The position numbers and the translations under genes are program-made. From an uncultured Clostridia bacterium (GTDB lineage Bacteria > Bacillota > Clostridia > Oscillospirales > Oscillospiraceae), in assembly GCA_946006895.1 (NCBI GenBank), contig CAMFZO010000044.1, positions 1 through 9,053 of the forward strand: DNA of 9,053 nucleotides, given 5' to 3'. The notes beneath the pieces are model-generated. The model was not told the origin of the DNA, made no database searches, and saw nothing but the letters and a program-made list of their open reading frames with translations. Positions within the stretch are counted from its first letter, which is position 1, and each line of letters opens with the position of its first letter. This document shows positions 6,177-9,053 of the stretch, one piece after another.

Positions 6177-6776
6177 CTAAATATCCCGTCTGCCCTCCAG
6201 GGCGCGCAGAAGCGTCACCTCGTCGGCATATTCCAGTTGACTTCCCACGGGGATCCCATAGGCAAGCCGCGTTACCCGAACCTCCATAGGACGCAGGAGA
6301 CGGGAGATATACATGGCCGTGGCTTCACCCTCAGTATCGGGGTTGGTCGCCATAATGACCTCCCGGACGCCGCCCTTCCCCACCCGTGCCAGCAGTTCCC
6401 GGATGCAGATGTCATCGGGGCCGATGTGGTTCAGGGGGGAGATGACGCCGTGCAGCACGTGGTACACGCCGGTAAACTCCCGTGCGCGCTCCATGGCGAT
6501 CACGTCCTTCGGGTCGGCCACCACGCAGATCAGACCGCGGTCGCGGCTCTCGTCGTCACAGATGGGGCACAGGTCCCTGTCCGTCAGATTCTGGCAGCAG
6601 GGGCACAGATGCACCGATTTTTTTGCGTCGATGATGGCGTCAGCAAACTCCCGGGCATCCTCCTCCGGCATACTCAGCAGATAAAAGGCCAGCCGCTGTG
6701 CCGTCTTGCCGCCGATGCCCGGCAGCTTGGCAAATTGCTCCGTCAGCCGTTCCAAAGCGGCGGGAAAATACCGCAT
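6177..6776 (-). CDS. recR: Recombination mediator protein RecR
   Basis: RecR works with RecO (and RecF) to load RecA on gapped DNA during recombinational repair. The 199-residue length is standard. Domains in order: a helix-hairpin-helix with LPGIGGKTAQRLAFYLL (18-34), a four-cysteine zinc finger with C58, C61, C70 and C73, and a Toprim domain beginning near residue 83 (VVADPKDVIAME) with ATNPDTEGEATAMYI (143-157), then the C-terminal LEYADEVTLLRALEGRR. The first Toprim position, an acidic residue in many Toprim proteins, is Ala86 here; B. subtilis RecR has Gln there, so this is within the family's range. The ATG shares its A with the ybaB stop (TGATG), with only a weak ribosome binding site, so translation is probably coupled. 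Confidence 0.97.
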   Translation of the reverse strand: MRYFPAALERLTEQFAKLPGIGGKTAQRLAFYLLSMPEEDAREFADAIIDAKKSVHLCPCCQNLTDRDLCPICDDESRDRGLICVVADPKDVIAMERAREFTGVYHVLHGVISPLNHIGPDDICIRELLARVGKGGVREVIMATNPDTEGEATAMYISRLLRPMEVRVTRLAYGIPVGSQLEYADEVTLLRALEGRRDI

Positions 6777-7120
6777 CAGAACAGACCGCCCAGATTCAGT
6801 CCGCCGGTGAGCTTCGCCATGCTCTGGGAAGCCTCGGCCTCGGCCTTGCGCATGGACTCATTGACCGCCGCCACGACCATGTCCTGGAGCATTTCCACGT
6901 CGTCCGGGTCCACCGCCTCGGGATTGATGGTCAGGGACACCAGCTCATGCTTGCCGTTGACCCGCGCCGTCACCATACCGCCGCCGGAGGTGGCCTCGTA
7001 CTCCTTGGCCTCCATCTCCTCCTGCATTTTCAGCATATCCTGCTGCATCTTTTGTGCCTGCTTGATCATATTCATGTTCATGCCGCCGCCCATGGGGCCG
7101 CGATAACCGCCCTTTGCCAT
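6776..7120 (-). CDS. YbaB/EbfC-family nucleoid-associated protein
   Basis: The 114-residue protein matches the YbaB/EbfC family: an N-terminal Gly/Met-rich stretch, a long charged helix KQAQKMQQDMLKMQEEMEAK (21-40), then a sheet with SGGGMVTARVNGKHELVSLTINPE and a helix DVEMLQDMVVAAVNES. These small dimeric proteins bind DNA and coat the nucleoid. The ATG at 7120-7118 is preceded by AAAGGAG (plus 7129-7135), which overlaps the dnaX stop codon. Only 13 bases separate it from dnaX and it overlaps recR by one base. This tight dnaX-ybaB-recR order is conserved across many bacteria. Confidence 0.96.
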   Translation of the reverse strand: MAKGGYRGPMGGGMNMNMIKQAQKMQQDMLKMQEEMEAKEYEATSGGGMVTARVNGKHELVSLTINPEAVDPDDVEMLQDMVVAAVNESMRKAEAEASQSMAKLTGGLNLGGLF

Positions 7121-7133
7121 TCTTGATTCTCCT

Positions 7134-8738
7134 TTATTTTACTTCAAAAATATCCGGATGCTCCGAGGTGCGGGACAGCAAACGATCAAAATTTTCGCCG
7201 TTTTGCCGCTCCTGGCCCGGACGCATCAATTTTACCTGGATCGGTCTGCCCATCTGGGCCGAGGCACATTCAGCCACGGTCTGCAGTACATTGGGCCGCT
7301 TCAGCAGCGACTCGGCAAAGTCTGCGAAGATAGTCAGGCAAAGCTCATTTCCCCGGAACGCGCCCTGTATCGGCGCGTTTTCCGCCACGGCAAACATCCC
7401 GGAGGCCGGAGGCTTCAGTGCCGTTTTCAGTCGGCGGACCAGCTCCGGCCACGCACCGTCGGGCACAGGCTCCGCGCTCACGGGAGGTTCCTCCGGCATT
7501 GCGGGAGGCGGTGCCGGTTCTTCCTCATCCCAGGGCGGTGCTTCTTCCTCCTCCGGCTGGGGTGCGGGCGCCGTCTGGGTCGCCACAAAGCTGCCGGCGG
7601 CGATCTTCGTCTCCAACCGGCTCAGCCGCGCATTGAGAGACTCCGCGTCCAGGACCGCCTCCGGCTCACAAAGCCAGATCAGGCACAGCTCCGCGTCGAT
7701 ACGGCGGTTGGCGCTGGTGTTGAAGCCCGCCGCCGCGTCGCGCAGCAGTCGGGTCATTCGCAGCAGCTCTCCCGGGCTGAACAGGGGCAGGAGATTCTGA
7801 AGCTCCTTTTCCGTACACACGCCGGAGATCAGGCTGACACCCTTGGAGGCCGTACGCATAATCAGCAGATCCCGCGCCACGGTGCACAGCTCGTCCAGCA
7901 TGGCCGCCAGATCCTTGCCCTCGGCGTACTGCTGGTTGAAAATCGCAAGGGTCCGGGCGCTGTCATGATTGCCGATGGCCTGCATCAGCTCCGCAGTCTT
8001 TCTCGTTCCCGCAAGGCCCAGGGTCTTGCAGACCTGGTCGGTGTCGATGGGTCCCACCGTCGCCGACGCGCACTGGTCCAGCAGGCTCACCGCGTCGCGC
8101 ATACCGCCGTCAGCCAGCCGTGCCAGATAGGCGGCGGCATCAGGCTCCAGGGTAATGCTCTCGCGGTAGGCGATATAGTTCAGCCGGTCGGCGATGTCCT
8201 CCGGCAGGATCCTGCGGAAGGAAAACCGCTGACAGCGGGACAGGATGGTCGCAGGAACCTTGTGCAGCTCCGTGGTCGCCAGGATAAACAGCAGATGCTC
8301 CGGCGGCTCCTCGATGATCTTCAGCAGGGCGTTAAAGGCGCTGATGGACAGCATATGGACCTCGTCGATGATATAGACCCGCTTTCTGACCTCTGCGGGC
8401 GTATAGACCGCGTCGTCACGCAGGGAGCGCACATTGTCCACACCGTTGTTGGAGGCGGCGTCGATCTCCAGCACATCCATGCAGGCGCCGGAGTCGATGC
8501 TTTTGCAGGCGGCACAGCAATTACAGGGATTACCGTCCACGGGATGCTCGCAGTTGACCGCCTTGGCAAGAATTTTTGCACAGGTGGTCTTGCCCGTGCC
8601 TCTGGTACCGGTGAACAGATAGGCGTGGCTCAGGCGGTTGTTGATGAGTTGGTTTTTCAGTGTCTGGGTCACGGCAAGCTGACCGACCACATCGTCAAAG
8701 GTCTGGGGCCGGTATTTTCGGTATAAAGCCTGATACAT
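7134..8738 (-). CDS. dnaX: DNA polymerase III subunit tau/gamma (clamp loader)
   Basis: This is the ATPase of the clamp loader, which opens the sliding clamp and ties the replicase to the fork. The 534 residues start MYQALYRKYRPQTFDDVVGQ. Visible motifs: Walker A GTRGTGKT (44-51), zinc-binding cysteines C63, C72, C75 and C78, Walker B with DEVH (125-128), sensor-1 ATT (154-156) and the SRC arginine finger (167-169). Residues up to about 370 form the AAA+ and collar domains. A Pro/Glu-rich linker (about 394-426) then leads to a C-terminal tau-like domain. I see no A-AAA-AAG slippery site, so a shorter gamma product by frameshifting is not indicated. AGGAGGT lies 6 bases upstream of the ATG. 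Confidence 0.97.
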   Translation of the reverse strand: MYQALYRKYRPQTFDDVVGQLAVTQTLKNQLINNRLSHAYLFTGTRGTGKTTCAKILAKAVNCEHPVDGNPCNCCAACKSIDSGACMDVLEIDAASNNGVDNVRSLRDDAVYTPAEVRKRVYIIDEVHMLSISAFNALLKIIEEPPEHLLFILATTELHKVPATILSRCQRFSFRRILPEDIADRLNYIAYRESITLEPDAAAYLARLADGGMRDAVSLLDQCASATVGPIDTDQVCKTLGLAGTRKTAELMQAIGNHDSARTLAIFNQQYAEGKDLAAMLDELCTVARDLLIMRTASKGVSLISGVCTEKELQNLLPLFSPGELLRMTRLLRDAAAGFNTSANRRIDAELCLIWLCEPEAVLDAESLNARLSRLETKIAAGSFVATQTAPAPQPEEEEAPPWDEEEPAPPPAMPEEPPVSAEPVPDGAWPELVRRLKTALKPPASGMFAVAENAPIQGAFRGNELCLTIFADFAESLLKRPNVLQTVAECASAQMGRPIQVKLMRPGQERQNGENFDRLLSRTSEHPDIFEVK

Positions 8739-8766
8739 CCGCTCACCTCCTGTTCATTCAAGCTAT

Positions 8767-8795
8767 AGTATAAACGATTCCGGGGAAAAAAGCAA
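8767..8795 (-). promoter_or_regulatory. Predicted promoter for dnaX-ybaB-recR
   Basis: On the minus strand, TTGCTT (plus 8790-8795) and TATACT (plus 8767-8772) are 17 bases apart, about 30 bases upstream of the dnaX ATG. It lies just downstream of the SRP RNA terminator, so dnaX has its own initiation site. Confidence 0.65.
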
Positions 8796-8818
8796 CCTTG
8801 ATAATGCCGCAGGAACGC

Positions 8819-8853
8819 AAAAAGGGCGCATGGTTTTCCCATGCGTCCCTTTT
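8819..8853 (-). terminator. Intrinsic terminator of the SRP RNA gene
   Basis: On the minus strand the stem pairs CGCATGG with CCATGCG around a GAAAA loop, then, past a single bulged A, AAAAGGG with CCCTTTT, ending in TTTTTG. It lies between the SRP RNA and the dnaX promoter. A second small hairpin (GCCGA/TCGGC, 8854-8867) is immediately upstream. Confidence 0.85.
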
Positions 8854-8869
8854 GCCGATGCTTCGGCCC

Positions 8870-9008
8870 ATGACAAGATCGCACACCCGCATTTGAACCT
8901 GAACTATGCTCGTTTCCCGTGCAGCCAGCTCAGAAACGGCTGACTTGCGGCACACGAACAGATCTGCTTAATGCTGCTCGGTTCCCCGCCTGACATGGTT
9001 CACAGGAG
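8870..9008 (-). ncRNA. ffs: Signal recognition particle RNA, bacterial large type, 5' part missing
   Basis: Read on the minus strand, the region has the conserved SRP domain IV: AACCATGTCAGG, then a CGG stem, a GGAA tetraloop, a CCG stem and AGCAGC, followed by ATTAAG and GTGCCGC. These blocks resemble the 3' half of the Bacillus small cytoplasmic RNA. The tip stem CGG/CCG differs from the usual TCC/GGA but keeps base pairing, which supports a real structured RNA. The RNA binds Ffh and targets membrane and secreted proteins to the translocon. About 140 bases are present; the remaining 5' part, including the Alu-like domain, is lost because the genuine sequence ends at 9008. The 3' end is approximate. 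The location directly upstream of dnaX is the standard Bacillota arrangement. Confidence 0.9.
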
Positions 9009-9053
9009 CTGTCTCTTATACACATCTCCGAGCCCACGAGACGTAGAGGAATC
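9009..9053 (+). other. Illumina Nextera adapter and i7 index (sequencing artefact)
   Basis: CTGTCTCTTATACACATCT at 9009-9027 is the Tn5 mosaic end used in Nextera libraries. It is followed by CCGAGCCCACGAGAC (9028-9042), the read-2 adapter part, then GTAGAGGA (9043-9050), which matches the N712 index as I recall it, and ATC, the first bases of the constant P7 side. This is read-through into the library adapter and not genome sequence. Confidence 0.97.

Noticed and set aside
6614..6626. Run of seven A on the coding strand of recR as a programmed frameshift site
   Set aside because: The RecR reading frame is intact and full length on both sides, and no stimulatory structure or alternative product is expected for this family.
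7158..8726. A 522-codon plus-strand frame opposite dnaX
   Set aside because: It lies entirely antisense to dnaX, whose motifs are unmistakable; the composition (rich in Arg, Gln, Gly, His) is that of a shadow frame.
7134..8738. Frameshift site for a gamma form of DnaX
   Set aside because: No A-AAA-AAG or similar slippery heptamer was seen in the gene.
8669..8955. Short minus-strand frames overlapping the SRP RNA, its terminator and the dnaX start
   Set aside because: They cross a structured RNA, a terminator and a promoter, and have no ribosome binding site or family resemblance.
9009..9027. Transposon end (Tn5 mosaic end) as a natural mobile element
   Set aside because: It is followed exactly by the Nextera adapter and index bases, so it comes from library preparation.

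Overview
The window looks like the end of a contig from a GC-rich Gram-positive anaerobe of the class Clostridia, most likely the Oscillospiraceae. This rests on the large-type SRP RNA sitting directly upstream of dnaX-ybaB-recR, RecR and YbaB proteins that resemble those of Bacillota, strong AGGAGG ribosome binding sites and a GC-rich base composition. The taxonomy is an inference; no rRNA marker is present.

Left part (1-1761): a start fragment of a minus-strand gene (possibly DUF1294) diverges from a small plus-strand pair: an unrecognised one-helix membrane-anchored protein, coupled by a 4-bp overlap to a GtrA-family membrane protein. A near-consensus promoter begins right after the gtrA-like stop and drives a PAP2-superfamily integral membrane phosphatase/transferase. 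A 14-bp perfect stem terminator lies between this gene and the convergent genes to its right.

Middle part (1809-6053): on the minus strand, a two-gene unit encodes an AlgI-type MBOAT O-acyltransferase and a membrane-anchored DHHW/SGNH-like protein. This is the usual pairing for O-acetylation of an exported polymer. Upstream of it, also on the minus strand, is a sodium:alanine/glycine symporter (AgcS family). The ribosome binding site points to a TTG start for this gene that is internal to the longest reading frame.

Right part (6116-9008): the minus-strand housekeeping unit SRP RNA, dnaX (DNA polymerase III tau/gamma), ybaB (nucleoid-associated protein) and recR (recombination mediator). The SRP RNA has its own terminator, dnaX has its own predicted promoter, and recR is followed by a strong hairpin terminator. 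This is a conserved gene order in Bacillota.

The last 45 bases (9009-9053) are not biological. They match the Illumina Nextera read-2 transposase adapter followed by an i7 index, so the contig really ends at 9008 and the SRP RNA is truncated there.

No convincing previously undescribed system is visible. The most useful second-look items are the adapter contamination, the truncated SRP RNA, the start correction for the symporter, and the possible link of GtrA, PAP2 and MBOAT/DHHW genes in surface-polymer modification.
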